Positions 21,550 through 32,776 of a stretch of DNA of 64,000 bases are shown here, one piece after another. The first letter of the stretch is position 1. Each line of letters opens with the position of its first letter. The DNA comes from Astragalus membranaceus (lineage: Eukaryota > Streptophyta > Magnoliopsida > Fabales > Fabaceae). The DNA is taken from assembly GCA_039519185.1 (NCBI GenBank), contig CM076847.1:81753100-81817099 (forward strand). The letters are read 5' to 3'. Below the pieces are notes generated by a model. The model saw nothing but the letters and a program-made list of their open reading frames with translations, was not told where the DNA came from and did not search any database. The translations under genes and the position numbers were made by a program.

Positions 21550-22671
21550 AGAGACTTAATACGACAAATAGTGCATGAAAAGCATCTTCGCCCAAAGGCC
21601 ATGCTGTTGATTCTCTGTATTTGGGGCTGTTTGGTTGGATGTTTTCTATTGTTAGCTTATCCTACTTCTCTCGACATCATATCATATGCAATATATAATA
21701 GTGTTCTTTGTTTCTGTCTACTACTTAATTAAGTCACAGGTCGTGTTCTCGTTTCTTAGTTTTAAATGAAATAAAAATAAAAATAAACGTGGACCCGTGA
21801 AATAGAGTTTACAATATACTCCATTCGTTCCATTTTGTTTGTGTAATTTACCATTTATCTTTTCACTTAGCTAAACATTAGTCATTTATCACATGCATGT
21901 ATAAACTCATAATAAAGAAGAGCATGAGTGAAAGAAATATTAATGCTTCAATGATAATCGGAGTCGATTATTATAGACACGGGTGCGAGTATTTTGTGGG
22001 GAGCTCCAAGAATCGGAGCTCCACGTGTTCCTTAAGTGTGACTTTACAGTTTGGTTATAGTACTTGGTTTTTAGTTGGTTAGGTTTGGTTTTGGTGCTCC
22101 CTCCTAAACTATCTACCCTATTCTCGATCATCTATTCAGGTGTTGTCCCTAGTGGGATAGGACAGGTCTAATAATGTTCTGGAAATATCGAAATGGAATG
22201 ATATTTTCAAATAAAATCGTAGATCTTTCAGAGACCTTGTTTGTGACAAAAGTTTTACTCATGAAAATTGCTTTTGGCAAAAGCTAAGTGGAGCCATACC
22301 CTTTTCTTTGAGCGGTGTGTGGGCCCGCTAGAGTGTATCTATAGAAAGTGGGAGTTATATTTTTGTGGTTTCTACTGATTTGCACGTGGGGTGACCCGTA
22401 CATTTCAGGATGGTTTTTACTTTGGTTCCCGTATTGTGGTTTCGTGTGTACGTCTGTCTTTGTATTGACAGCATATCTATGTATACAGGTTTGTATACCT
22501 TGAAAATACAAGTTATATAATCTATAATACTTTTGTTGTTTCGAAAAAATGGGACAAACTGATTTTGCTAAAACATCAAGAAAAATGGGACAAATGGAGT
22601 ATCTTCCTTTTTATATTAACAGTATTTATAAATATAAGTTGTACTTATACTCAGTATATCCTTTTTGTCCC
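21550..22671. other. D27 upstream intergenic region, no gene seen
   Basis: AT-rich, with stops in all frames. It should contain the D27 promoter. A moderately GC-richer patch at 21960-22130 has no recognised content. Confidence 0.45.
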
Positions 22672-22760
22672 AAAAAGGTAGCTCAGCTGGCGAGCTAAAG
22701 GTGAGAACGTGAAGAAGTTTGAAGAAAGAGATGCGGAGTTCAAATTCTCAAAACTAACAC
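22672..22760 (+). mobile_element. tRNA-related SINE-like sequence
   Basis: GGTAGCTCAGCTGGCGAG at 22677 matches a polymerase III A box, and GAGTTCAAATTCTC at about 22736 a B box, 45-60 bp apart as in tRNA genes. The remainder does not fold into a proper tRNA (no acceptor complement), so a SINE head is more likely. Its 3' end is not clear. Confidence 0.45.
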
Positions 22761-23217
22761 CCCCTAACTAATTACTTGTTGAATCTTGTGGGGTAACCGT
22801 TGCAAATACTTGAACAACAAAAATATGAAGAGAAACTTGAAGATTGTTGCACAAATAAATTCCAAAGTGTGTGTAAACACTACGCTTTAGATTCGATACG
22901 CCCCCACCAATTTATATAAACCGGATGCAAATGGGTAACCCGGCGAATCCCCTTGAGGATACATTGGAATCCTTGATGTGTTTTGCACAATCACATCAAG
23001 TGTATCGATCAATGGTAGTTTACAGAATAAAGTTTCCCCAATTACTTTCGTGCACTAGACAAAGAAAGAAATGACTTAGATATAATTTTGGCAGAATTTT
23101 AGATCTTGAACTTTACTTAACCGGTTCCAAGATTCCAAATATATATTTTGGAAATTTCTCCAATATTACTAACAACTAATATTTGCCTATTAAATAAAAC
23201 TGCAAATTATTTCAATC
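22761..23217. other. Intergenic, no gene seen
   Basis: No exon-like reading or element terminus was identified between the SINE-like head and the local duplication. Confidence 0.4.
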
Positions 23218-23322
23218 CAAGAGTGGTTGGATGTATATGTGACATACAATGGGGCGCTGCAAGCTTCTAGCATATACATCCAAGAGTGGTTGGATGTATA
23301 TGTGACATACAGCTTCTAGCAT
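23218..23322. repeat. Local direct duplication (~50 bp)
   Basis: 'ccaagagtggttggatgtat' with the following 'atgtgacataca' and 'gcttctagcat' occurs at about 23218 and again at 23280, the second copy lacking a short 'atggggcgctgcaa' insert. Confidence 0.75.
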
Positions 23323-23580
23323 CCCATCTGGTTGTCTACAACACCTCCAACAACTGAGTTGCCAGAATGTAAAAAAAATGGGATGCTACAAGTCATTCCG
23401 AAGCCAATATGTTCGCAGCCCAAATCTACTTTTTTGGACCATTGCCCGGCTCTGTTGAGTGGAGCAAGTCTTAGGAAACGATCCCTTAATGGGCCGAGTC
23501 GGATACAGATGAACCTCGACAATGGGGTTGGGGTGAACCCAATAACCAACCCCTGCTGTCATGACTCCATTAATCTATTT
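23323..23580. other. Less AT-rich stretch without recognised gene
   Basis: Both strands hold short open frames (about 75-100 codons) but no family motif was seen. It may be a transposon fragment. Confidence 0.35.
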
Positions 23581-23992
23581 TTAATGAATAAATTTTTAAT
23601 TTTGAGTTTCAAGTCTCAACGAGAAATAATTACATGTTAATAGAATAATTATTTTTATATTTTAGATTTATAAATATTTTTACTTTTTACAAATGGATAT
23701 TGGTTTTTTTATAAATCATAATTTTGCTTTTGAGTCCTAACGAGAAAAAAATATCGGAATACTTTTTCTTCAGGTTCGATAGAGAAACATTGCATGTTGT
23801 TAGTAAAATTTCATTACTTTTCATTTTCCGATGGGGAAACATTGCACATTGTCAAAATAATTACATTTTCTATTTGTCTTTGATTTTTATAAATGCATAT
23901 TTAACTTTTGAGTCTCAACGATTAAACATTACTTGTCAGTATAATTTCATTATCGTTAAGCAATCCTGACGGGAACTCACTATATGTTGTTG
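23581..23992 (+). repeat. Diverged repeat array, left side, part 1
   Basis: Imperfect units of about 100 bp recur, built on 'gagtctcaacgagaaa', 'acattacatgttgtt', 'ataattatttttatattt' and 'tataaatg'. The array is interrupted at 23993 by LINE-A/LINE-B and continues at 26111-26460. The reverse-complement form appears at 32880-33310. Confidence 0.65.
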
Positions 23993-24012
23993 TTTTTTTT
24001 ACCAAAGTAAAC

Positions 24013-24757
24013 TTATCTCATTTCATTATGAATAATGGAGTTAATACAGGTTGGAATCAAATCAAGACACATGGAACTAGCATATAATCTTGATGCCCTC
24101 GCAAGCGTGTGAGGAACAAGATTAGTTTGTCTCCTAACGAAGCTAACCTGAAAGCTTTGTAATCTAGAAAGAAAACGTCGACAATGAGAAATAATAGCAC
24201 CAAACTCAGTGTTAGAATGTAAGCCATTCGTCACACCATTTACAACTCGTAAGCAATCCAGCTCAATGGATACCGATGTCAGGCCCAACTCTATTAACCA
24301 AAGTAATGCATGTTTTAATCCCATCACTTCTGCCTCTTGAGGTGTTGGAGTACCATAAAACCACATAGTCTTTCCTCTATAGAACTCACCCAAGTGACCC
24401 CGAATGCACATCCCTAAACCATATTTGTTCTCAGCTGTAAAAAGGGCAGCATCAATGTTGCATTTGATCTGCCCTACATTCGGTTTCTGCCACTGCCGTG
24501 AATGTGGCTGCTGCTGGTTCAATTGCTGGTGTGTTCTTGTTGCTGCTGAACGCGCCCAATGCCACTCATGCAAGAAGTCTAAGGTTGTATTCACTGCTAC
24601 ATCTATCGGTTGCAAAGCACCATTCCATACCTTGTCGTTACGACGCCTTCACAACGTCCATAAAACCATAACAAACTTCGCCAGCTTTGTTTCGGTCAGT
24701 GACTGCAGCTGGTTGAAAAAACATTCTCGAAACTCTCAACCGCTGCCATAGCTCTAC
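24013..24757 (-). pseudogene. LINE-A RNase H-like domain (RVT_3)
   Basis: Reads WQKPNVGQIKCNIDAALFTA, GLGMCIRGHLGEFYRG, TPQEAEVMGLKHALLWL, VSIELDCLRVVNGV and VPHTLARASRLY, an RVT_3 RNase H fold with the acidic residues D (NIDAA), E (QEAEV) and D (ELDCL) visible. The linker upstream (LTETKLAKFVMVLWTLW, RRRNDKVWNG) is reached only by frameshifts near 24620-24750, so the ORF2 protein is broken. Confidence 0.85.
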
Positions 24758-25336
24758 TTACATCCTCCAATAAAGCACAGTGCTCCCAAACAGCCTCCGC
24801 GTGATAACAGTAAAAAAAGCATGCCACTTGTTCTCTGGATTACCATCACACATAGGACAATGACTTTCACATTGCACATGTCTTCTCAGCAAATTACTTC
24901 TTGTTGGTAAAACCCCCATTGCCGCCCTCCACAAAAATAATTTAATCTTTTGAGGAATTTTCAATCGCCACAAACGTAACCGGTCACCCTTAGTGCGAAG
25001 GTGTGCACTATCCATAAGCTCATTCATTATTGCATAATAAGCCGACCTTACTGTGAACAAACCAGTTTTGCTTCTGTTCCAATAAATCTGATCTTCCTCC
25101 TCTAAATTAAATCGTGCCATGGTTTTAATGATATTAGCTTCTTGCATAGTAGATAATTGATCAATCAATTCAGCATTCCAATTATTACTATTAGGAATCC
25201 ACAAGTCTCTTACCCGAAGGTGCTCCATACCAGCAGCTATTGGTGACTTAACAAACCCATCAGGACTTTTCTTCAACCAAGGGTCAAGCCAAATAGAAAT
25301 TTTTTCACCATTACCTATTCTCCATCTCGCTCCCAA
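24758..25336 (-). pseudogene. LINE-A zf-RVT domain
   Basis: Reads GARWRIGNGEKISIWLDPWL, RFNLEEEDQIYWNRSKTG, FTVRSAYYAIM, LWRLKIPQKIKLFLWRA and ESHCPMCDGNPENKWHAFF, the zinc-binding reverse-transcriptase-associated region. Downstream it frameshifts before joining the RNase H part. Confidence 0.85.
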
Positions 25337-25345
25337 ATTGACAAC

Positions 25346-25660
25346 TACCCGGGAATTGTTATCATTATTTTTTACATTTTATCTTTATCAACATCTACTA
25401 CTATGTGAGATGATCGAACCTTACTTCCTAGTCTCGGAAGGATTTAAAGACTTGTTGGCAACATTTTTCCAAAACTTATCTTTGGATATCTTAGGCAAAA
25501 TTGCAGCGGGCTTATAGGCTTTGCGGGAGAGCCGAAACTTAAAGAATTGGGAAGCAAAAACAATGAATCCACAGGCTACCTGTTCCATGACCTTAGATAT
25601 GCTCCGCAGCTGGGAGTTGGCAAACAAACATGTTATGCAACCAACTGCAGCTCCAACTTC
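25346..25660. other. Junction between LINE-A and LINE-B, unidentified
   Basis: Short open frames occur on both strands (for example CSGLIGFAGEPKLKELGS on plus, KISKDKFWKNVANKSLNP on minus). Neither belongs clearly to a known family, and the two LINEs read away from this point. Confidence 0.35.
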
Positions 25661-25911
25661 GAATTCAGAACTGTTTTCGCGACTCAGGAGGCAATTTTAT
25701 CATGGCAAGGACCACACTTAGCACATCTTTCCTGTCAGCAACTGAAGGAGAACTTGTAGCCATCATCAATTTCATGCTTCTGGCCGATAAAGTTAGAGAA
25801 ATCTTATCTAGTCATGTTGACTTTAAGCTAGATTTTATAAGGACAATCTAATAGGGTAGCCCATGCTCTTGCAAGAGCTTCTTTATTATATGCTAGTCCC
25901 CAAGATTTTTA

Positions 25912-25918
25912 TACTATT
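25912..25918. repeat. Target duplication of the inserted SINE, left copy (TACTATT)
   Basis: TACTATT recurs at 26043-26049. Removing one copy and the insert restores the LINE-B reading FYTIPSCSATLI. Confidence 0.8.
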
Positions 25919-26042
25919 ACTTTTTTTATTAATCAAAGTGACACTAATGGTCATTTTACAACTGTCCCCGAGGGGATTTGAACCCAGCACCTTAAGGATA
26001 AAAGGTTAAACTCTTACCAGTGAGCTAACACCTCAAGTGTAG
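25919..26042 (-). mobile_element. tRNA-derived SINE inserted in LINE-B
   Basis: The minus strand carries a polymerase III A box TTAGCTCACTGGTAAGAG (26011-26028) and B box GGTTCAAATCC (about 25976-25986) and ends with an A-rich tail (T run at 25921-25927). The 124-bp insert is bracketed by TACTATT duplications. The tRNA similarity with an extra tail and target duplication marks it as a SINE, not a tRNA gene. Confidence 0.85.
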
Positions 26043-26110
26043 TACTATTCCTTCTTGTAGTGCAACTTTGATTCATAAAGAAATGATGAGTCTCTTTTTC
26101 CTAAAAAAAA

Positions 26111-26460
26111 TAACTTTGTTTTTTGCAAATGAATATTTTGTTTTTGAGTTCCAACAGGATAACATTACATGTTTTGTTTATAATTTTTGTTTATATTTTG
26201 TCTATATAAACACTGATATTTTTTATAAATAACTATTTTGCTTGAGTCCAAACGAAAAAATATTACTATTTTCTTATAATTATTTATATTTTGTCTCTAT
26301 GAATGTCTTTATTTATTTTTTTTATAAATTTCATTTTTGAGTCTCGACAAGAAAAAGTTACATGTTATTGATATAATTATTTTTAACTATATTTTTTAGA
26401 AGACAAACAAATTACTATTGTTTTTTAAATTAGATTTTGAAAATATTTATAGTAAGTAAT
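26111..26460 (+). repeat. Diverged repeat array, left side, part 2
   Basis: Continues the array of 23581-23992: 'gagttccaacaggataacat', 'tacatgttttgtttataatt' and 'gagtctcgacaagaaaaagt' units recur, with AT-rich spacers of 'tataaatg' type. Confidence 0.6.
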
Positions 26461-26468
26461 GTGGCGCG

Positions 26469-26490
26469 ACTCGTGTGCGTATGCACGAGT
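26469..26490. repeat. Hairpin ACTCGTG-loop-CACGAGT
   Basis: A perfect 7-bp stem with an 8-nt loop (TGCGTATG) lies just after the repeat array. An imperfect relative in opposite orientation is at 32777-32796 beside the mirror array. In Helitrons a short 3' hairpin precedes the CTRR end; here the following bases (TATAAGATTAGT) fit only loosely. Confidence 0.5.
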
Positions 26491-26499
26491 ATAAGATTA

Positions 26500-28088
26500 G
26501 TTTCTTACAAAGGTGCAACAACCCTAGCCGCATCTCTCCTCAATTCTTTTATACTCTTCTCCTTATTCCTACCCATTTACCGAAGAACGTTGATTTGGGT
26601 CATTTAATGGCCTGGAATCACCCGGTCGCATCGCATTCTTTTCATCTAAATAAGTGGTTAACACATATATCAATTTTTTGTTTCGTGTTTTTCCTTGCTT
26701 TCACCGTCTAAGTGCGGGGTTGTTTTGTTTGTCATTGTATCCATTAACTTCTATCCATGAGTATTCTGGTCACTTTAATTATGTCATATTTGCCAATTTA
26801 TGCTATTAATCTAGGTGATATGAGTTTGTTCACAAATTCATCATTTTTAGTTTTTGCGATGTTGAATATTTTTTACTAAAAGAAAGGTTTTCTTACAAAA
26901 ATAACCAATAGATTATGAATCAAATAAATGCTATAGGCATTAAAGCCTATTCTTTATCATTAGATAAATTCTCCGGTCAAAACAATTACTAGAAATCCAC
27001 TAAATCATGCGCACAATTTGATAAGAGTTGTTGACACTTAACGCGATGCACAATTGTGTGTGTTTAGTTTTGCAGCGACACAATTAATCTTGATAAAATT
27101 GATTTCGGTTAAAAGTGAATTAAACAAAACTTGTCATTTGTGTTTGAATATCTTCATTGAAAAAATGATTTTATTAATTTTTTTACTTGAATAATTTGGA
27201 TCAAAATTGTTTTTGACTTTGTGACTACCAAATTGACCCAAACTAAAAATTATCTTTGAAATGGAATAGAACTAATTCCGATGGAAGCAATAAATCTAAC
27301 TTTTGCACTGAAGAATCAATCGATTGAGTGTGAGATTCCAAAAAATTTATTTTTTTTAGTTCAGACTATTGGTGGGCTACCTATAGAGTATCCAACGCTT
27401 TCAACGAAAGAATAATCCACTCGTGCTCAGGAGCAAATATCATTACCAAATATAGATTAACTTTTTAAAACTCATTTTTTTAAATAACTCTTGAAATCAA
27501 TTCTTGAAAATCAATTGTATTGGCTTATAGTCTAAAGAAACATAACCTAACTATGTTATTCGTAATTTAATAATAAAAAATTTAAACAAATACAATCAAA
27601 ATTCTTAACAAGTATAATTAAAAAAAATGTTTCTTTTTATCAAATAATCTGTAACAAATCAGTATCTATACATCATTTATGGAATGTTATAATCTCATTC
27701 ATGAAAATAAAGACTGGAGAAGCCGTGATCCTCAAGTTGTGACAAATAATAAAAGAAGGCTTCTACCCCTTTTTTCCATTTTTTTTCAAACATATATGAT
27801 GGTGGAAGTCTTTTCTGCAAATGCGGGAGAAAAAAATGTGTTTTGTGAGTAAAAATATAACCAATGTATATGCGTTTGCGTGTGTGTTGCCACCTTACCA
27901 TCCCAACTTTCTTCCACCAAGAAAAAGTTACCAACCCAACATAAGCTCTTTGTAAATCTTGCTTTTTGTTTCCATCGTTTCTGGCACAAACGCGTTAAGC
28001 AATTCCTGTGCGTTGAAAATAACTACAGATTTAACTTTTAAGTGGCTGACAATTCTTGTAGGTGTAGGATCAGGAGAGAAAAGCAAAA
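26500..28088. other. AT-rich intergenic region, no gene seen
   Basis: Stops are frequent in all frames. The only recognised item is a truncated SINE-like copy at 27350-27425. Confidence 0.5.
27350..27425 (-). mobile_element. Truncated SINE-like copy
   Basis: A T run (27350-27357) is followed by 'agttcagactattggtgggc' and 'tacctatagagtatccaacg', matching the tail regions at 12781 and 57321. Only the poly(A)-proximal part is recognisable. Confidence 0.4.
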
Positions 28089-28133
28089 GGCCCATGATTT
28101 TCCCAACCCCCTCCTACTCATCACATACCCCTT
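28089..28133. repeat. MULE terminal inverted repeat, left
   Basis: Starts GGCCCATGATTTTCCC and pairs with 32653-32698 over about 45 bp with a few mismatches and one extra C on the right. Confidence 0.65.
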
Positions 28134-29851
28134 AACTAGAAATATTCCAAGAATACCCTCACGTCCAATGCTCATGGATTCTGATGGAGGATTATTGGTT
28201 TTTTTAATAAAAAATCTAAAATACCATTTGGATTTGGTAACAACTATATAATACAAACAGATAGCTGTTACCCCAGCAGTCCATAACAGATTCTATTATC
28301 TGTTTAATTAGTTACAAGTAGTTAAAGTCAGTAGTTATAATCTATGTAACCAACTCTAACAAACCCTTAGAAGGGCCTTTTGCTTTGTATAAATAGACCT
28401 ACAAGCTATTACATTTTGTACACAAAAACTAATAGTTTATAAGTGAAAATAAAGAAGTATTTTTACATTCTGCAATTTTAAACCTTTAATCTTCTGCTTC
28501 TTCTCTGTTCTGAGTTTTCTGAGATTCTGTGAGTGAGAGATTGGTGAGCACTACCATGGTAAAGTGTACCTTGCATGCACCATAAACAAAAACAGTAAGT
28601 GTGAGTGTTATTCACAAACAGAAAAGAGAAAACAAGAGAGAGTAAAGTGAGAGGGTGAGATTATACCTTCTGTTGTTCTTGTAGCACTGCAATCTTCATA
28701 GGTGGTGAAGATCTGTCCACAATCAGTGTTTGAAAGGCACTTGCAGCAAACAAACCAACACAAACAGTTAGGGTTTGTGTTGAAAAACAAGACAGATTCA
28801 GAATAAAAGGAAAACAGTAAATAGAGTGAAGATTCTACCTTCGTTGAAGTCATTCTTGTACAAAGATCTTCAAAGTGTTGAAGATCATTGTTTGTTTCTC
28901 AGGTTATCCATCACATACAGAGAGAAAAATCTCAAACAAGTTAGGATTTGTGATTAACAGAAAGAAAAGGAAAGAAAGAAAAAAATAGATCAAGTATTTT
29001 TACCTTCTGACCGTTCGTTGAAGTTCTTGCAGCGTCTCCTCGTATTCCTGACCTGCGAACAAAGTCCCAAAGAGATTAGGGTTCGTAAAACTCTAAATTG
29101 GTGAATCAAATCATAGGGGTTTTGTTTCCTACCTTCTGATTCGTGTTTATGTTGAATAAAACAGCTTGCAATCTGTTGATTCTGCTGGGTTTACAAGAAA
29201 CCCTAGCAGAGCTGCTTTGCAGAGAAGAAGAGAGAATCGTAGGAGAAGAGAGAGAAGAAAGAGGGGAAACTGAAGCTACAGTTAGGGTTTTCTTTTGTCT
29301 AATTGAACCAGGTTGAACCCGAATACGTGTTGGATCCGCGTGTCTCTACAGTGTAGTATCCACTGGGTTCCGCAGCAATTCGTTGCTGAAATGGATTTGT
29401 GTTATCTGGATCAGGCTTCAGCAATTGGGCTGGTTATTCTGTTTCTTGCACACTCAGTTTTGCTATTTTGTAACCCTGCATCAAAACAAGTAATTGGTTA
29501 GTTTTGAATATTATGGTTCAAAAATTTAACAAGGACGTGTTTTTAAATGGTTCGGTTACGTCGCACCAAACGCATACGGTTCTAAATTTAAGAAGGGGTG
29601 TGTTTTTCAATTTCGTTAGTCGGGTGATGGGCTACCGGACAGGTTCGGTAGGTGGTAACTGAACTTACGTGATACTGCAGCAGATAGAAACAGAAATGTT
29701 TCTGTTTGTATTGCAAAGTAGAAACTAACTATGTATAAGTCAAGTTAGTAGTGATTTAAAAAACGTGGTAAACATTCAAGTCATAACAGTCATACGTGGG
29801 AAATTTGTCGTCTTATTACAATTTTGAATACAAAAATTACAAATCTATCAA
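28134..29851. other. Non-coding interior of the MULE, with promoter-like and repeat-like sequence
   Basis: 28260-28600 resembles a promoter/leader or LTR fragment, with 'tttgtataaatagacc' as a TATA box near 28386. 28600-29290 contains four loosely similar blocks, each with 'accttctg' or 'accttcgttgaag' near 'gttagggtttgtg', as if duplicated. No protein family is recognised. A captured host promoter or leader is one possible reading. Confidence 0.35.
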
Positions 29852-32134
29852 CTAATCACTATCTTCATTATCTTTAGTTAAATCTACATAAGCCGGGGGT
29901 TGTGTCTCTATTATCATCGACCTCCACTTCTGCATGCGACCCGTAAACTGCGTTTCCCAACCCTTTGCTATGGTTGCCCTATTCCATTCTTCATAATTAC
30001 CTTACAAAGACAAAAAGCATAATAATGTTAACTAACGTTTCACAATATAAAAATGAATTCTAAATAGAAGTCTATATACCTGTACAAAGTGTCGATCTGT
30101 ATAGCAGATGTTGAATGTACTGACACTTTTGAATGGTGCAATATGAAATGGGAAAATTGTGAAAGACCCGTTAATAGACCAACAAGTGAGTATGACCTTG
30201 TATTTGTTAGCTATCAGATACCCTATGTCTGGTACACTCATCCAATTCTCTATGTCATTCTTGTGTGTCTGCATCAACAATCTCATCAGAACAGTGACTT
30301 TTCCAATACCACCATATAGGTTTGTGTAGAAGTCATTGTATTTCCTAAGCTCGTCCAACAGAACATTTCTCACAGAAAGCCAAGCATCCGCACCCCTTCC
30401 AAGTAATGCAGCAATACACCGGAATCCACGGTTTCAATCACCGACTACATTGACAATATTTTCAACATAAGGATGAATGATCTCTGGCAATCCCTTTAGG
30501 TAAGTATAATAATCATTCGTATGAGTAATAATAGGATTCGGTGTAAGACACAGATTTGGAGTAAGAGCTGGTGTAAGAGTAGGAACAGGTGTAATAGGTA
30601 GTGGTGGTGGTATGGGTGTTGGCTTCTTAGGTAGCGGAGGAGTAGGAATAGTAGTTGAACTGTCAGCTTGAGTCCACTTTTTGCTTAGTGATGGAGTAGG
30701 TGCTGGACACTTTGGTAGTGGTGGAGTGCCAGTGGAACTCCTACTTTGGGTATGAGTAGGCCGTTTACGAGACTGAGCAAAAGATGTGATATCTTCTTGG
30801 GAGTCAAATTTGTCATCTACGTGCTCCCAATATGACTTGTCTCGCTTTATTGACAATTCACCTTTCATTTTCTTGCCTTTTTTAGGTGCTCCCTTTGTGA
30901 TGATCTTATCTGAAGGTGGACACATGGAAGTAGTGTCTGGGAATGCCATATCATACTCATCCGTACATTTCGCATGGACAACTCTAAGAAATGAAATCAT
31001 CAGATCCTCAACAATAGCCATGTCTTTCACATATATCCTAGCTTTGGCCCTCACATTTTTTTAATGTGAAATTGGCGCAACAAGTTTGCAGATGCTGGAA
31101 ATACAGTTGCCAGAGCATTCATCAGACCAATGTCTCGGTCAGTAAGTATGACTTGTGGCAATTCATCCTGTCTCCTAATTAAACTCCTCAATTTATCAAG
31201 AACCCATGCAAAGTTATCCAACCTCTCCCAATTGACATAAGCAAATGCATCAGAGAAAGTCTTCTTCGTTGAGGTTACACCAACGATCTCAACCAACGGA
31301 TACCTATACCAGTTGGTCTTATACGTGGAATCAATCAACAAAACAATCGGGAAGGTGTTTAGAAGCTCAATGGATTCTGGCTGTGCCCAAAAGATGTCTT
31401 TGACAACATTAGTTCCCTCTACAACTCGAGTCCAGTAAACATATTAATCATGTTCCAAATAATTCATCAATTGTTGGAGCTCAGTCCTACCCTGACGCAT
31501 AATCGACCGTTGCCTTGAACGACAATTGTATATTTTTTTGAGAGTGGTGTGGCTATCTTTAGGCTTCATGGATTTGATTTCATTAAGGATGAGATTAGGT
31601 GCAATATGATTCCTAGTCATTCTAGCCACTACTTCCTTCTCTTTCACAGTTAATATACCATTGTACGGATGACCTTCATCATAAGTAATTAATGCGTGGT
31701 TGTGTTCCACACATAACCCTCAATATCCATCCTCCAAGCTTCTTAATAAATTTACCTTTCAATACAAAGAAATGACAGCAGCATTTCTTTGTATTTGTTC
31801 CCTCTATAACATTGGACCTGTACTTTCCAGTTTTTCACAAGTCAACATGCAAAATTATTTACCCGATCGTCATCCGGTGTCAAATCTAGATATCACAATC
31901 ACCATCCCAAGAGACTTGCCAACCGTACGTACCCATTCCAACAACTCTTCACGATTACCAAATAGCTGAAAATAAATAAATGTCAGTTACTTACTTAGGA
32001 AAATTACCTAAAAAATCAAGACTTAGTCTGTACCTTATCCGTTGTGAACGAATTAGTAAAGTCTACAACCAATGTGTCATTTGAGATGTCATCTACTCCT
32101 GAAGTTGCACCTTTCTCTTCCACTTTATAGTCCT
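29852..32134 (-). pseudogene. FAR1-like MULE transposase with C-terminal OTU-like cysteine protease domain
   Basis: Exon-like pieces on the minus strand: 32036-32134 (DFTNSFTTDK, donor GTACAG); from 31965 the FAR1 DNA-binding part (FGNREELLEWVRTVGKSLGM); the transposase (LIDSTYKTNWYRYPLVEIVG, LPQVILTDRDIGLMNALATV, RQFHIKK); a Pro-rich linker (PPLPKKPTPIPPPLP); an OTU-like domain (FRCIAALLGRGADAW, WMSVPDIGYLIANKYKVIL); and a last exon ending QPPAYVDLTKDNEDSD at TAG 29852-29854. Damage includes stops (31884, 31443), a lost A near 31057, and a deletion between FHIKK and the linker that removes the third catalytic acid. The OTU active-site segment is also changed: TGA for Gly and Arg for the nucleophilic Cys. 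It is dead as transposase and as protease. Confidence 0.85.
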
Positions 32135-32598
32135 ATCAATCAACAAATAGAAAGGAAGAAACCAAGTTACTGGACAGTTTGAAAATACGCCTGCTCGGCA
32201 GTCACTAACCGAACCTGTTCGGTTCCCCTTAACTGAAACCCTCCAGCACCTCACTGTCGTGTCAACAAAATTGCAGAAACATCCCAAAACCAATTTTGTT
32301 AGTCCGGTGGTCCTTGACTGAATCGGTTCAGTCAGTGGTAGTCGAACCAAGCACGATTTCAGGAAAAAAAAATCCAAATGCAGCAACTTTCAGTGACGAA
32401 AATGAAAAAGGGTTGGTAGGAATGATACCTTATTATGGTTGGCATTGTTGATAAGTTGAGTAGAAGGTTAATGATGAATGTGAGGTGGATAGGGTTTGGA
32501 GTGGAGAGATGGGAGGTTTGAGGTGTTTGAGGGAAGTGTGTGGGAGTTGGAGGAGAAGAGAAGGGATGAAGGATAGGGGGGAAATGTAAAAAAATGTA

Positions 32599-32652
32599 AG
32601 GTTATTTTGGTAAATGAATAGGGTAAGGTTATTTTGGTAAATGAATAGGGTA
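32599..32652. repeat. 27-bp tandem duplication
   Basis: 'aggttattttggtaaatgaa' plus 'tagggta' is repeated exactly twice, just inside the right terminal repeat of the MULE. Confidence 0.9.
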
Positions 32653-32698
32653 AAGGGGTGTGTGGTGAGTAGGAGGGGGGTTGGGAAAAGCATGGGCC
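32653..32698. repeat. MULE terminal inverted repeat, right
   Basis: Reverse complement of the 28089-28133 arm, ending CATGGGCC. Confidence 0.65.
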
Positions 32699-32776
32699 AA
32701 ACAAAGCAGGAATTGATGTTATTCGATCATTGTAGGCTCTTTGCTAGGCCTTGCTTCTTTAACTAACTAGACGTAT

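Larger units (their letters stand above)
23993..25345 (-). mobile_element. LINE-A, 5'-truncated L1-type element, minus strand
   Basis: The minus strand carries zf-RVT and RNase H-like modules of plant LINE ORF2 and ends in poly(A) (T run at 23992-24000). The 5' side stops near 25345 within the region after reverse transcriptase. It has landed inside the diverged repeat array, which resumes beyond LINE-B. A target duplication was not found. Confidence 0.85.
25661..26110 (+). mobile_element. LINE-B, RNase H end of an L1-type element, plus strand, split by a SINE
   Basis: Plus-strand reading gives RDSGGNFIMARTTLSTSFLS, ATEGELVAIINFMLLAD, then (after a deletion) VDFKLDFIR and NRVAHALARASLLYASPQDF. 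The last part is cut after DFYTI by a SINE and resumes as PSCSATLIHKEMMSLFF, followed by poly(A) near 26103-26110. Only the RNase H end is present. Confidence 0.8.
28089..32698 (-). mobile_element. Decayed Mutator-like element (MULE) with transposase and OTU-like domain
   Basis: Imperfect terminal inverted repeats of about 45 bp (28089-28133 and 32653-32698; GGCCCATG then TTTTCCCAACCCCC and CTCCTACTCA) enclose a minus-strand FAR1/MULE transposase pseudogene fused to an OTU-like domain. A clean 9-bp target duplication was not found. The 1.7 kb between the left repeat and the gene end holds no transposase part. Confidence 0.65.

Noticed and set aside
22677..22750. tRNA gene on the plus strand
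   Set aside because: No matching acceptor stem or clear anticodon loop; better explained as a SINE head.
25421..25627. Minus-strand ORF reading KISKDKFWKNVANKSLNP
   Set aside because: Plausible composition but no recognised family, no promoter, and it lies in the junction between two broken LINEs.
25970..26030. tRNA gene on the minus strand
   Set aside because: A and B boxes are present but it has an A-rich tail and target duplications and no proper acceptor stem, so it is a SINE.
32400..32460. First exon of the MULE transposase starting at an ATG near 32445 (MPTII, donor GTATCA)
   Set aside because: Splicing it to the next exon-like segment at 32134 gives a stop within that exon, so the model is not supported.
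32433..32704. Minus-strand ORFs with repeated TLFIYQNNL units
   Set aside because: They derive from the 27-bp tandem duplication inside the MULE end and have no family similarity that I can see.
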